This document shows positions 8,799 to 17,147 of a stretch of DNA of 64,000 nt, piece after piece. A model generated the notes under the pieces. The model was not told where the DNA came from and did no database searches. It was given only the letters and a program-made list of their open reading frames with translations. Numbering within the stretch: the first letter of the stretch is position 1; each line of letters starts with the position of its first letter. A program made the translations under genes and the position numbers. Source of the DNA: Anaeromyxobacter paludicola (GTDB taxonomy: Bacteria > Myxococcota > Myxococcia > Myxococcales > Anaeromyxobacteraceae); assembly GCF_023169965.1 (NCBI RefSeq), contig NZ_AP025592.1, positions 186,001 through 250,000 of the forward strand, read 5' to 3'.

Positions 8799-10624
8799 TG
8801 GAACGCTCCTGGCTCTGGCGCATCGGGCTCATCGCCGCGGTCGCGCTCTTCTCCGTCTACCAGCTGGTCCCGAGCTGGTTCTACTTCAAGCTCCCGCCGG
8901 GCGAGCGCAACGGCCCGGCCTACGAGGAGTCGGTGCCGAAGTGGGCGCCGAACGCCCGCCGGCACCTCAACCTCGGCCTCGACCTGCAGGGCGGCATCCA
9001 CCTCGCCATGGGCGTGGACGTGGATCGCGCCGTGAAGGCCAAGGTGGCCCGCCGCGCCGACGAGATCGCCGAGTACCTGAAGGAGAAGGGCGTGCCGGTG
9101 GAGTCGGCCCAGCCCGCCGGCGACGGCCGCGTCATCGAGGTGAAGACCTCGGAGCCGGCCCGCGCCGAGAAGACGGTCCTCGACCAGTACAACTCGGAGA
9201 TGTACGCGCCCTCCGGCGCGCCGCAGGGCGCGACCTGGCTCGCGTTCAAGACCAAGGTGCTGCAGGACTTCCAGGCCAAGGCGGTGGAGCAGGCCGAGAA
9301 GACCATCCGCAACCGCGTGGACAAGTGGGGCGTCTCCGAGCCCGACATCAAGCGCAAGTCGAACAACCAGATCCAGATCCAGCTCCCGGGCTTCAAGGAC
9401 CCCGAGAAGGCGAAGGAGCTGCTCGGCCGCACCGCCCAGCTCGAGTTCAAGATCGCCGACGACGAGTCGTCGCTGCTCGACGCGGTCCGCTCCGAGCTCC
9501 CGGCCTGCCAGGGCAGCGAGGCGGGCTTCAAGATGCCGCTGCCGGCCGAGGGCTGCTGGAGCGTGGAGACGGTGGAGCTGCCCTCGGGCGGCACCCGCCA
9601 GGTCACCTTCCTCGCCGCCAACAACCGCAGCGAGCTCGACGCCGCCATCGAGAAGCACGCCAAGTCGAAGCTCGACCACGACCACGAGCTCGGCATCGGC
9701 GAGGGCACCGTCGGCCAGGGGCCGATCCGCGACCGTTACTACCGGACCTACCTGCTCCGCGCCAAGACCGAGCTCACCGGCGACTACATCGCCGACGCTC
9801 GCGCCGCGGTGGACAACTCGCAGGGGGCCGGCAAGCCGGTGGTGGTCTTCACGATGTCGCCCGAGGGCGGGCGGCTCATGGAGAAGCTGACCACCAACAA
9901 CCTGCACCGGCGCATGGCCACCGTGCTCGACGGCAAGGTCGAGACCGCGCCGTACATCCAGGGCAAGATCTCCACCAACGGCCAGATCACCCTCGGCTCC
10001 GGCCGCCCCTACCAGCAGATGTTCGAGGAGGCCAACGAGATCGCGCTCGTGCTCAAGGCGGGCGCGCTCCCGGCCCCCGTCACCATCTTCGAGGAGCGCA
10101 CCGTGGGCGCCACCCTCGGGCCCGAGCTCATCCGCAAGGGCACCACCGCGGCGCTCGTCGGGCTGCTCCTGGTGATCTTCTTCATGATCCTCTACTACCG
10201 GGCCACCGGCCTCATCGCCGACGTGGCGCTCGCGCTCAACGGCCTGCTGGTGCTCGCCATCATGGCCATCATCGGCACCACGCTCACGCTGCCGGGCATC
10301 GCCGGCTTCGTCCTCACGCTCGGCATGGCGGTGGACGCGAACGTGCTCATCAACGAGCGCATCCGCGAGGAGCTGCGCGCCGGCCGCACCGTGCGGCAGG
10401 CGGTGGACCAGGGCTACGACAAGGTCTTCTGGACCATCGTCGATGGCCACGTGACCACGCTCGTGGCCGCCGTGGTGCTGATGCAGTACGGCTCCGGCCC
10501 GGTCCGCGGCTTCGCCGTGACCCTCATCATCGGCCTCGTCGCCTCGATGTTCACCTCCATCGTGGTGACGCGCGCCATCATGGACTTCTTCACCCGCCGC
10601 GACACGGCGAGGCTGAGCGTCTGA
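8798..10624 (+). CDS. secD: Protein translocase subunit SecD
   Basis: 608-aa SecD, the RND-like subunit that uses the proton gradient to help release and pull exported proteins. One N-terminal transmembrane helix is followed by LGLDLQGGIHL, the D1 family motif, a large periplasmic domain (about residues 50-420) and five C-terminal helices starting near GTTAALVGLLLVIFFMI. FVLTLGMAVDANVLINERI carries the conserved membrane aspartate region. ATG at 8798 overlaps the yajC stop (TGATG) and follows GGGGAGG; a GTG one codon earlier is possible. The 3' end overlaps secF the same way, implying translational coupling. Confidence 0.97.
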   Translation: MERSWLWRIGLIAAVALFSVYQLVPSWFYFKLPPGERNGPAYEESVPKWAPNARRHLNLGLDLQGGIHLAMGVDVDRAVKAKVARRADEIAEYLKEKGVPVESAQPAGDGRVIEVKTSEPARAEKTVLDQYNSEMYAPSGAPQGATWLAFKTKVLQDFQAKAVEQAEKTIRNRVDKWGVSEPDIKRKSNNQIQIQLPGFKDPEKAKELLGRTAQLEFKIADDESSLLDAVRSELPACQGSEAGFKMPLPAEGCWSVETVELPSGGTRQVTFLAANNRSELDAAIEKHAKSKLDHDHELGIGEGTVGQGPIRDRYYRTYLLRAKTELTGDYIADARAAVDNSQGAGKPVVVFTMSPEGGRLMEKLTTNNLHRRMATVLDGKVETAPYIQGKISTNGQITLGSGRPYQQMFEEANEIALVLKAGALPAPVTIFEERTVGATLGPELIRKGTTAALVGLLLVIFFMILYYRATGLIADVALALNGLLVLAIMAIIGTTLTLPGIAGFVLTLGMAVDANVLINERIREELRAGRTVRQAVDQGYDKVFWTIVDGHVTTLVAAVVLMQYGSGPVRGFAVTLIIGLVASMFTSIVVTRAIMDFFTRRDTARLSV

Positions 10625-11817
10625 TGCAATTCAAGACCTTCGACATCATCCCGCACGACACGAAGTTCGACTTCGTCGGCAAGCGCCACATCGCCGTGGC
10701 GCTGTCGCTCATCGCCAACCTGGCGGTGATCGTGTTCTCCCTGAACGCCGTCCACGGCCTCAACTTCGGCGTGGACTTCGCCGGCGGCACCGAGATGGAG
10801 GTCAAGTTCGACCGCGGCGTCGATGCGGCCGACATCCGCCGCAGCGTGGAGGAGCTGGGCTTCAAGGACGCCTCGGTCCAGACCTACGGCCCCGAGTCGG
10901 AGCACAGCTACCTCATCCGCGTCGGCCGCATCGCCCTCATGAGCCAGGACGACGTGAACCGCGTCATCCAGGCGGTGAAGGCGAAGCTGCCGGTCTCGGG
11001 CGAGCCGCACTTCAACTCGGAGGTCGGCGACAAGATCGACTTCCAGTTCACGCGGAACCCGACCTCCGACGAGCTCCGGGCGGTGGTCGAGTCCACCGGC
11101 GTGAAGGTGCGCGAGGTGCGCGAGGAGGCCGGCCTCACCGCCGGTACCCGCTCGTTCGCGGTGATCACCCAGGGCATCCGCGACAAGGTGGAGAACGAGC
11201 TCCAGGCCAAGTTCTCCGACGCCAAGCCGGACGTCCGGCGCGTCGAGTACGTCGGCCCGGCCGTCGGCCGCGAGCTGCGCAACCAGGGCTTCAAGGCGAT
11301 CCTCTACGCCATGGGGCTCATCGTCATCTACGTGGGCCTGCGGTTCGACTTCCGCTTCAGCCCCGGCGTGATCATCGCGCTCCTCCACGACGCCATCATC
11401 ACGCTCGGCTACTTCGCCTTCTCCGGCCGCGAGTTCAACCTCACCGCGGTCGCCGTGATCCTGACGGTGGTGGGCTACTCGGTGAACGACACCGTGGTGG
11501 TCTACGACCGCATCCGTGAGAACCAGGCCAAGCTCAAGGGCAAGAACCTGGCGGACCTCGTGAACCTCTCGATCAACGAGGTGCTCGGTCGAACCTTCCT
11601 CACCTCGTTCGCGACCGCGCTCTCGCTGGTGGGCCTCCTCATCTACGGCGTCGGGACCATCTTCGACTTCTCCGCCGCCATGCTCATCGGCATCATCTCG
11701 GGCACCTACTCCACCTGGTTCATCGCCGCTCCGATGACCATCTGGCTGGAGGAGCGGGCCGAGAAGAAGAAGGCCGCCGCGCCGCGGCCGCACGAGGCGC
11801 AGGCGAAGTCGGTCTAG
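10624..11817 (+). CDS. secF: Protein translocase subunit SecF
   Basis: 397-aa SecF, partner of SecD. The N-terminal helix is followed by LNFGVDFAGGTEMEVKF, a periplasmic domain, then five helices. The signature VGYSVNDTVVVYDRIRENQ is present, with LNEVLGRT-like SINEVLGRTFLTS following. The tail is Lys/Ala-rich. Its ATG overlaps the secD stop. The periplasmic domain is longer than in E. coli SecF (about 323 aa total), which explains the greater length. It is the last gene of the export operon and is followed by a strong hairpin terminator. Confidence 0.97.
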   Translation: MQFKTFDIIPHDTKFDFVGKRHIAVALSLIANLAVIVFSLNAVHGLNFGVDFAGGTEMEVKFDRGVDAADIRRSVEELGFKDASVQTYGPESEHSYLIRVGRIALMSQDDVNRVIQAVKAKLPVSGEPHFNSEVGDKIDFQFTRNPTSDELRAVVESTGVKVREVREEAGLTAGTRSFAVITQGIRDKVENELQAKFSDAKPDVRRVEYVGPAVGRELRNQGFKAILYAMGLIVIYVGLRFDFRFSPGVIIALLHDAIITLGYFAFSGREFNLTAVAVILTVVGYSVNDTVVVYDRIRENQAKLKGKNLADLVNLSINEVLGRTFLTSFATALSLVGLLIYGVGTIFDFSAAMLIGIISGTYSTWFIAAPMTIWLEERAEKKKAAAPRPHEAQAKSV

Positions 11818-11841
11818 CCGAGCGCCCGTCGCGCTTCCCGA

Positions 11842-11870
11842 GGGCCGCCTCCCACGAGGCGGCCCTTTTA
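11842..11870 (+). terminator. Rho-independent terminator after secF
   Basis: Perfect 9-base-pair stem (GGGCCGCCT with AGGCGGCCC) around a 6-base loop, followed by TTTTA. It lies 25 bases after the secF stop and closes the export operon. Confidence 0.85.
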
Positions 11871-11930
11871 GTTTGCACCTGACCGGCTGCCCGGGACCCC
11901 TCCCGCCGTCGCCGGGCGGGCGCGAACCCA

Positions 11931-11959
11931 TTGCGGCGCGCCCCGCACCGTCCTAGACC
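11931..11959 (+). promoter_or_regulatory. Possible promoter of the alcohol dehydrogenase gene
   Basis: TTGCGG and TAGACC with 17 bases between them. The dehydrogenase ATG is 46 bases downstream of the -10, with a GAGGAGAG ribosome site. Confidence 0.4.
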
Positions 11960-12004
11960 TGGGTCCCCGGCAAACGAACGCTGACCCCTGACGAGGAGAG
12001 ACCC

Positions 12005-13048
12005 ATGTCCAAGGTGAAGTGCTACGCCGCCCAGGCCGCGAAGGCCCCGCTCGCACCCTGGGAGATCGCCCGCCGCGAGGTCGGGGATCACGACGTCCGC
12101 ATCGAGATCGCCTACTGCGGCGTCTGCCACTCCGACCTCCACCAGGTCCGCGACGAGTGGGGCGGCTCCGTCTTCCCCATGGTCCCCGGCCACGAGATCG
12201 TCGGGCGGGTGACGAAGGTCGGCCGGCGCGTGGAGCGGTTCAAGGAGGGCGACCTCGCCGGCGTCGGCTGCATGGTGGACTCCTGCCGCACCTGCCAGAG
12301 CTGCCGGAGGGACCTCGAGCAGTTCTGCGAGCAGGGCGCCGCCTTCACCTACAACGGCACCGAGATGGACCGGAAGACGCCCACCTACGGCGGCTACTCG
12401 TCGGAGGTGGTGGTCACGGAGAAGTTCGCGCTGAGGGTCCCATCGAGCCTCGAGCTCTCGGCGGTCGCGCCGCTGCTCTGCGCCGGCATCACCACCTGGT
12501 CGCCGCTTCGCCACTGGAAGGTGGAGAAGGGTCAGCGGGTCGGCGTGGTGGGCCTGGGCGGCCTCGGCCACATGGCGGTGAAGCTCGCCGCCTCCCTGGG
12601 CGCGGAGGTCACGATGCTCAGCACCTCGCGCTCGAAGGAGGCCGACGCCCGCCGCCTCGGCGCGCACGAGTTCGCCCTCACCCGCGACGACGAGACCTTC
12701 ACGAAGCTGGCCGGGCGCTTCGACCTCATCGTGGACACCATCTCGGCGCCGCACGACTACAACAAGTACCTCGGCATGGTGAAGGTGGACGGCACCATGG
12801 TGGTGGTGGGCGTGCCCCCCGCGCCCGAGCCGGTGGACGCCTTCTCGCTCATCGGCGGGCGCAAGAGCCTGGCCGGCTCGCTCATCGGCGGCATCCGCGA
12901 GACGCAGGAGATGCTCGACTACTGCGGCCAGCACGGGATCGTCGCCGACGTGGAGGTGATCCCCGCCGCGAAGATCAACGAGGCCTACGAGCGGATGATG
13001 AAGGGCGACGTCCGCTACCGGTTCGTGATCGACGCGAAGAGCCTGTAG
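12005..13048 (+). CDS. Zinc-dependent NAD(P)-alcohol dehydrogenase (YahK/cinnamyl-alcohol type)
   Basis: 347-aa medium-chain dehydrogenase that reversibly reduces aldehydes to alcohols. The catalytic zinc site is visible (GVCHSDLH, then GHEIVG), as is a structural zinc site with four cysteines (DSCRTCQSCRRDLEQFC). The Rossmann motif GLGGLGHMAVKLA is followed after the second strand by STSRS rather than an acidic residue, which favours NADPH. Overall pattern and length match the YahK/AdhC branch acting on broad aldehydes. It is monocistronic: its own promoter and ribosome site lie upstream, and a palindromic repeat follows the stop. Confidence 0.92.
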   Translation: MSKVKCYAAQAAKAPLAPWEIARREVGDHDVRIEIAYCGVCHSDLHQVRDEWGGSVFPMVPGHEIVGRVTKVGRRVERFKEGDLAGVGCMVDSCRTCQSCRRDLEQFCEQGAAFTYNGTEMDRKTPTYGGYSSEVVVTEKFALRVPSSLELSAVAPLLCAGITTWSPLRHWKVEKGQRVGVVGLGGLGHMAVKLAASLGAEVTMLSTSRSKEADARRLGAHEFALTRDDETFTKLAGRFDLIVDTISAPHDYNKYLGMVKVDGTMVVVGVPPAPEPVDAFSLIGGRKSLAGSLIGGIRETQEMLDYCGQHGIVADVEVIPAAKINEAYERMMKGDVRYRFVIDAKSL

Positions 13049-13063
13049 CGGCCCGCTCCCGGT

Positions 13064-13088
13064 CCCTCCCCCGCCTTGCGGGGGAGGG
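13064..13088. repeat. C/G-rich palindromic repeat, copy B (perfect)
   Basis: Perfect inverted repeat of 11-base arms (CCCTCCCCCGC and GCGGGGGAGGG) around CTT, 15 bases after the alcohol dehydrogenase stop. Its left arm is identical to copy A1. It could terminate transcription but lacks a T tract. Confidence 0.7.
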
Positions 13089-13166
13089 GAGGAGCGGCTT
13101 GAGCCCTGCCTGGGCGCGCCCGCGGGAGGTCGCGGGGCGTAACATGCCGGCCCGGGGGAAGCCGGC

Positions 13167-13913
13167 TTGCTGCTCGCGCGCGCGATCGCCGCGTTCTTGC
13201 CCGCCGTCGCGCTGGCGGCGCCGGCCCCGGCCCCTCCGGACCTCGACGCGCTGCTCCACCACCTCGACGACCTCTACCGCTCGAGGAGCTCCATCGGGCG
13301 GATGGAGCTCTCGGTGACCGGCCCCCGCGTCCAGCGCTCGCTGCGGCTCAAGGCCTGGACCATCGGCGAGGACCGGGCCCTGGTGGTCATCGAGGCGCCG
13401 CCGCGGGAGGCCGGCACCGCCACGCTCAAGGTGGGTGAGAACCTCTGGAACTGGCTGCCGCGCATCGCCCGCACCATCCGCGTGCCCCCCTCGATGATGC
13501 TCGGGTCCTGGATGGGCACCGACTTCACCAACGACGATCTCGTGAAGGAGTCCTCGCTGCGCAAGGACTTCACCACCCGGATCGAGGCGCGCACCGCCGA
13601 CCCGCCCGGCTGGAAGCTCGTCTCCGACGTCCGCCCGGGGGTGGTCGGCCGCTGGCAGCGGATCGAGACCTTCGTCTCGGACGAGCGGCTGCCGGTGCGG
13701 GAGGTCTTCTACGACCGCAAGGGCCGGCGCGCGCGCACCCTCACCTTCGACGACGTCCGCGCGCTCGGGGGCCGGCGGCTCCCGGCGCGGCTCACCCTGC
13801 TGCCGGAGGACGACCCCGGCCGGCGCACCGAGCTGCGCTACCTGGAGCTGGAGCTCGACGTCCCGGTCGCCGCCGAGACCTTCAGCCTCTCCCGCCTGGA
13901 GCGGACCCGCTAG
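13167..13913 (+). CDS. Periplasmic LolA-like outer-membrane lipoprotein-sorting protein
   Basis: 248-aa exported protein. A short hydrophobic signal (ARAIAAFLPAVALAAPA) is followed by a beta-rich domain of the LolA-like outer-membrane lipoprotein-sorting family: RMELSVTG, GENLWNWLPRIARTIRVP, MMLGSWMGTDFTNDDLV and a C-terminal TLTFDDVR stretch. Such proteins fold as a half-barrel that carries lipids or lipoproteins across the periplasm. Start is TTG at 13167 with GGGGGAAG a few bases before; no ATG or GTG is available in frame. It is followed after 9 bases by two FtsX-type permeases and an ATPase, so it is probably their periplasmic carrier. Cargo unknown. Confidence 0.8.
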   Translation: MLLARAIAAFLPAVALAAPAPAPPDLDALLHHLDDLYRSRSSIGRMELSVTGPRVQRSLRLKAWTIGEDRALVVIEAPPREAGTATLKVGENLWNWLPRIARTIRVPPSMMLGSWMGTDFTNDDLVKESSLRKDFTTRIEARTADPPGWKLVSDVRPGVVGRWQRIETFVSDERLPVREVFYDRKGRRARTLTFDDVRALGGRRLPARLTLLPEDDPGRRTELRYLELELDVPVAAETFSLSRLERTR

Positions 13914-13922
13914 GAGCCCCTC

Positions 13923-15152
13923 GTGCCCGGCACCGTCCGCATCGCGTGGCGCAGCCTCTGGCGGAACCGGCGCCGCACCGCGCTGGCGCTGGCCGCCATC
14001 GGCCTCTCGCAGGCGCTGGTGCTCTTCTACGACGGCATCATGCGCGGCTACGGCGACTGGATGGTGGCGGTGATCACCGGCCCCATGCTCGGCCACGCCC
14101 AGGCCCACGCGCCCGGGTGGCGGCGGGAGCGGTCGGTGGACCTCGTCCTGCCGCGCGCCGGCCGGGCCCTGGCGGCGATCCGCGGGCTGCCGGAGGTGGC
14201 CCAGGCCTCGGCCCGGGTCTGGGCGCCGGCCCTGGCGGCGCTGGGCGAGGACGGGCACGCGGTGGTGGTGGTGGGGCTCGATCCCGCCGCCGAGGCGCAC
14301 CGGCACGGGCTCCTCGCCGGCGCGGCCCCCGGCGCGCTCGCCGGGCGGGAGGTGCTGGTGGGGCGGCTCCTGGCCGAGAAGATGGGGATCCGGCCCGGCG
14401 CCACGCTGGCGCTGGTGGGCCAGGCCGCCGACGGCTCGCTGGCGAACGACCTGGTCCGGGTGGCCGGCCTGCTCGACACCTCGGTGGACGAGGTGAACCG
14501 GCTCGGGGTGGTGATGTCGCTGCCGGCCGCGCAGGAGCTCTTCGCGCTGGGCGACGCGGCCCACGAGCTCGTGATCCACGCCCGCGACCCGGCGAAGGCG
14601 CCCGAGGTGGCCGCGCGCGCCGCCCGCCTGCCGGAGCTCGCCGGCGCGGAGGTGCTCGACTGGAAGTCGCTCGACCCGGGGCTGGTGTCGATCGTGGCCC
14701 TGGTGCGCGCCTCGGGGCTGTTCATCCTCTTGCTGGTCTTCGTCGCCGCCGCCGCGGGGGTGGCGAACACCATGCTGATGGCCACCTTCGAGCGCACCCA
14801 CGAGCTCGGGATGCTGCTCGCGCTCGGGGTCACGCCGCGGCGGGTGGTCGGCCTCGTGGTGGCCGAGGCGCTCGCCCTCGGGCTCACCGGCGCCGCGCTG
14901 GGGACGGCCCTCGGCGGCGCCCTGGTGGCGCTCACGCACGCCCGCGGCTTCGATCTCGCCCGGCTCATGGGCGGCGGGCCCGCGCAGCTCTCGTTCGCCG
15001 GCCTGCGGATGTCGATGCGCTTCTACCCGAGCCTGGGCTGGGTCGAGCTGGTCCAGTCGTTCGGCGCGGTGGCGGTCACCTCGCTGCTCGCGGCCGGCTG
15101 GCCGGCCGCCCGGGCCGCCCGGCTCGAGCCGGCGCGGGCCATGAGGGGGTGA
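13923..15152 (+). CDS. ABC transporter permease, FtsX/MacB/LolC type (first)
   Basis: 409-aa inner-membrane permease. A basic N-terminus (WRSLWRNRRRTALALAAIG) leads into the first helix, then an extracytoplasmic MacB-type domain (about residues 45-250), then three helices in the FtsX domain. The signature between helices (FERTHELGMLLALGVTPRRVV) is typical of LolC/E and MacB. Such transporters extract substrates from the outer leaflet rather than importing them. GTG start at 13923. A second permease follows 4 bases downstream, suggesting a LolCE-like heterodimer. Confidence 0.87.
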   Translation: MPGTVRIAWRSLWRNRRRTALALAAIGLSQALVLFYDGIMRGYGDWMVAVITGPMLGHAQAHAPGWRRERSVDLVLPRAGRALAAIRGLPEVAQASARVWAPALAALGEDGHAVVVVGLDPAAEAHRHGLLAGAAPGALAGREVLVGRLLAEKMGIRPGATLALVGQAADGSLANDLVRVAGLLDTSVDEVNRLGVVMSLPAAQELFALGDAAHELVIHARDPAKAPEVAARAARLPELAGAEVLDWKSLDPGLVSIVALVRASGLFILLLVFVAAAAGVANTMLMATFERTHELGMLLALGVTPRRVVGLVVAEALALGLTGAALGTALGGALVALTHARGFDLARLMGGGPAQLSFAGLRMSMRFYPSLGWVELVQSFGAVAVTSLLAAGWPAARAARLEPARAMRG

Positions 15153-15156
15153 CGGG

Positions 15157-16392
15157 ATGGCCTGGGTCGCCGGCCGCTACGCCGTCCGCAGCGTCCGCCG
15201 CAACCTCCGGCGCACCGCGCTGTCGGTGCTCGGGGTCGCCGTCGGCTGCGCGCTCGCCATCCTCACCGACAGCTTCAACCGCGGCACCCGCGAGATGTAC
15301 GCCCGCGCCGGCGCCGAGAGCGGCGCAGGCCACCTGCGCGTCGCCCCGGCCGGCTGGCGGCTGGCGCGCGACCCGCGGCTGCGGCTCGCCGACTGGCGCC
15401 GGGACCTCGCCGCCGCCCGCGGGCTGCCCGGCGTCGCCGCCGCCACCCCGCGGGCCCGGGCCGAGGCGCTGCTCGCCATGGGCACCCACGTCGCCCCGGT
15501 GGAGCTCGCAGGGGTGGACGCCGAGACCGAGCCCGCCACCTACCGCTTCGTCCGCCGGATCGCGCGCGGCCGCTACCTCGCGCCGGGCGAGGAGGGCGCC
15601 GCGGTGGTCGGCGCGGCGCTCGCCGAGCGGCTCCGGGCCGGGCTGGGCGACGAGGTCCTCGCCACCGCGGTGGGCCGGGGCGGGCGCATCGAGGGGCTCA
15701 TGCTCCGGATCGTGGGCGTGGTCGCCACCGGGAGCGAGGAGATCGACGCCGGCATCTGCCAGGTGGCGCTCGCCGACGTGGAGCGGCTGACCGGGCTCCC
15801 CGGCGCGAGCGAGGTGACCTTGCTGCTGCGGGACTGGAAGGCCTCCGAGCCGCTCCGGCCGGCGCTGGCGGCCGCGGTGGCGCCGGGGGACGAGGTGCTC
15901 ACCTGGGGCGAGCTCTCGCCCGAGTTCCGCGACCACCTCCGGCAGGACGCCGCCACCTCGCGCCTGGTGACCGGGGTGGTGCTCCTGGTGGTGCTGCTCG
16001 GCGTCGCGAGCGCGCAGCTCGCGGCGGTGCTCGAGCGCCGGCGGGAGTTCGCGGTGCTCTCGGCCATGGGGATGAGCGCGGCCCGGATGGTGCGGCTGGT
16101 GGTGCTGGAGGCGCTGGCGCTGGGGGTCGCCGGGGCGGTGGCGGGGCTCGCGCTGGCGCTCCCGCTCTGCTGGCGCTTCGCCGCGCGCGGGCTCGACTTC
16201 AGCCGCTGGATGGGCGCGTCCTACGCCTTCCAGGGGGTGATCGTGGAGCCGGTGGTCCGGGGCGACCTCGGCCCCTGGATCCTGCCCGAGGCGCTGCTGG
16301 TCTCGCTGGGCGCGACCCTGGCGGCGTCGCTCTACCCGGCCTGGTTCGCCGCCCGCACCGATCCCGCCGCCGCCCTGAGGGTCGCCCGATGA
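15157..16392 (+). CDS. ABC transporter permease, FtsX/MacB/LolE type (second)
   Basis: 411-aa partner permease with the same layout: a basic start (VRRNLRRTALSVLG), one helix, a large extracytoplasmic domain and three C-terminal helices. The FtsX signature is RRREFAVLSAMGMSAARMVRLVVLEA. It differs enough from the neighbour to suggest a heterodimer rather than a recent duplication. ATG at 15157; its stop overlaps the ATPase start (ATGA), implying coupled translation. Together they resemble LolC/LolE, but a dedicated LolA-like protein and an outer-membrane barrel in the same operon indicate a specialised export route. Confidence 0.87.
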   Translation: MAWVAGRYAVRSVRRNLRRTALSVLGVAVGCALAILTDSFNRGTREMYARAGAESGAGHLRVAPAGWRLARDPRLRLADWRRDLAAARGLPGVAAATPRARAEALLAMGTHVAPVELAGVDAETEPATYRFVRRIARGRYLAPGEEGAAVVGAALAERLRAGLGDEVLATAVGRGGRIEGLMLRIVGVVATGSEEIDAGICQVALADVERLTGLPGASEVTLLLRDWKASEPLRPALAAAVAPGDEVLTWGELSPEFRDHLRQDAATSRLVTGVVLLVVLLGVASAQLAAVLERRREFAVLSAMGMSAARMVRLVVLEALALGVAGAVAGLALALPLCWRFAARGLDFSRWMGASYAFQGVIVEPVVRGDLGPWILPEALLVSLGATLAASLYPAWFAARTDPAAALRVAR

Positions 16393-17147
16393 CCGAGCCC
16401 GTCCTGCTCGCCCGCGGCGTCTCGAAGGTCTTCGCCCAGGGGAGGGTGGAGGTGCGCGCGCTGCGCGGCGTGGACCTGGAGGTGTCCGAGGGCGAGTTCC
16501 TCGCGCTCGTGGGCCCCTCCGGCTCGGGCAAGACCACCTTCCTCAACCTCGCCGGCGCCCTCGACGTGCCCACCGAGGGCGAGCTGCGGGTGCTCGGCCG
16601 GCGGGTGGCCGCCCTGAGCCGAAGGGAGCGCGCCGAGCTGCGGCTGCACGCGCTCGGGTTCGTGTTCCAGGCCTACAACCTCGTCCCGGTGCTCACCGCC
16701 CGCGAGAACGTGGAGTTCGTGCTCGAGCTGCAGGGCGTCCCCGGGGCGGAGCGGCGCGCCCGCGCCGAGGCGGTGCTGGCCGAGCTCGGCCTCGCCGAGC
16801 TCTCCCACCGGCGCCCCGGCGAGCTCTCGGGCGGGCAGCAGCAGCGGGTGGCCGTGGCGCGGGCGGTGGCGGCCCGGCCCCGGCTGGTGCTGGCCGACGA
16901 GCCGACCGCCAACCTCGACGGCGAGAACGCCGAGTCGCTCATGCACCTCATGCGCGCCCTGCGGGACGCCCACGGGATGACCTTCGTCTTCTCCACCCAC
17001 GACCCGCGGGTGGTGAAGCACGCCGGCCGGGTGGTCACGCTGGTGGACGGCCGGGTGGCGCGGGACGAGCCGCACGAGGTTGAGCAGGAGTACGAGCTGC
17101 CGGCCGGGAGCGGGCCGGTCGCGGGCCGGCAGGGGAGCCGGTCGTGA
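16389..17147 (+). CDS. ABC transporter ATPase, LolD/MacB type
   Basis: 252-aa nucleotide-binding subunit. Walker A GPSGSGKTT near residue 40, Q-loop in FVFQAYNLVPVLT, signature LSGGQQQR, Walker B LVLADEPT, D-loop NLDG and H-loop STHD. The best family fit is LolD/MacB, consistent with the two FtsX-type permeases directly upstream. The ATG overlaps the preceding stop, and its own stop overlaps the GTG of the following beta-barrel gene, so this is a tightly coupled operon. A 25-residue tail after the core domain is poorly conserved. Confidence 0.93.
   Translation: MTEPVLLARGVSKVFAQGRVEVRALRGVDLEVSEGEFLALVGPSGSGKTTFLNLAGALDVPTEGELRVLGRRVAALSRRERAELRLHALGFVFQAYNLVPVLTARENVEFVLELQGVPGAERRARAEAVLAELGLAELSHRRPGELSGGQQQRVAVARAVAARPRLVLADEPTANLDGENAESLMHLMRALRDAHGMTFVFSTHDPRVVKHAGRVVTLVDGRVARDEPHEVEQEYELPAGSGPVAGRQGSRS

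Noticed and set aside
13064-13088. The perfect palindrome after the alcohol dehydrogenase as a simple rho-independent terminator.
   Set aside because: No T tract follows, and related palindromes occur elsewhere, including inside a gene; it is better recorded as a repeat, though termination is not excluded.
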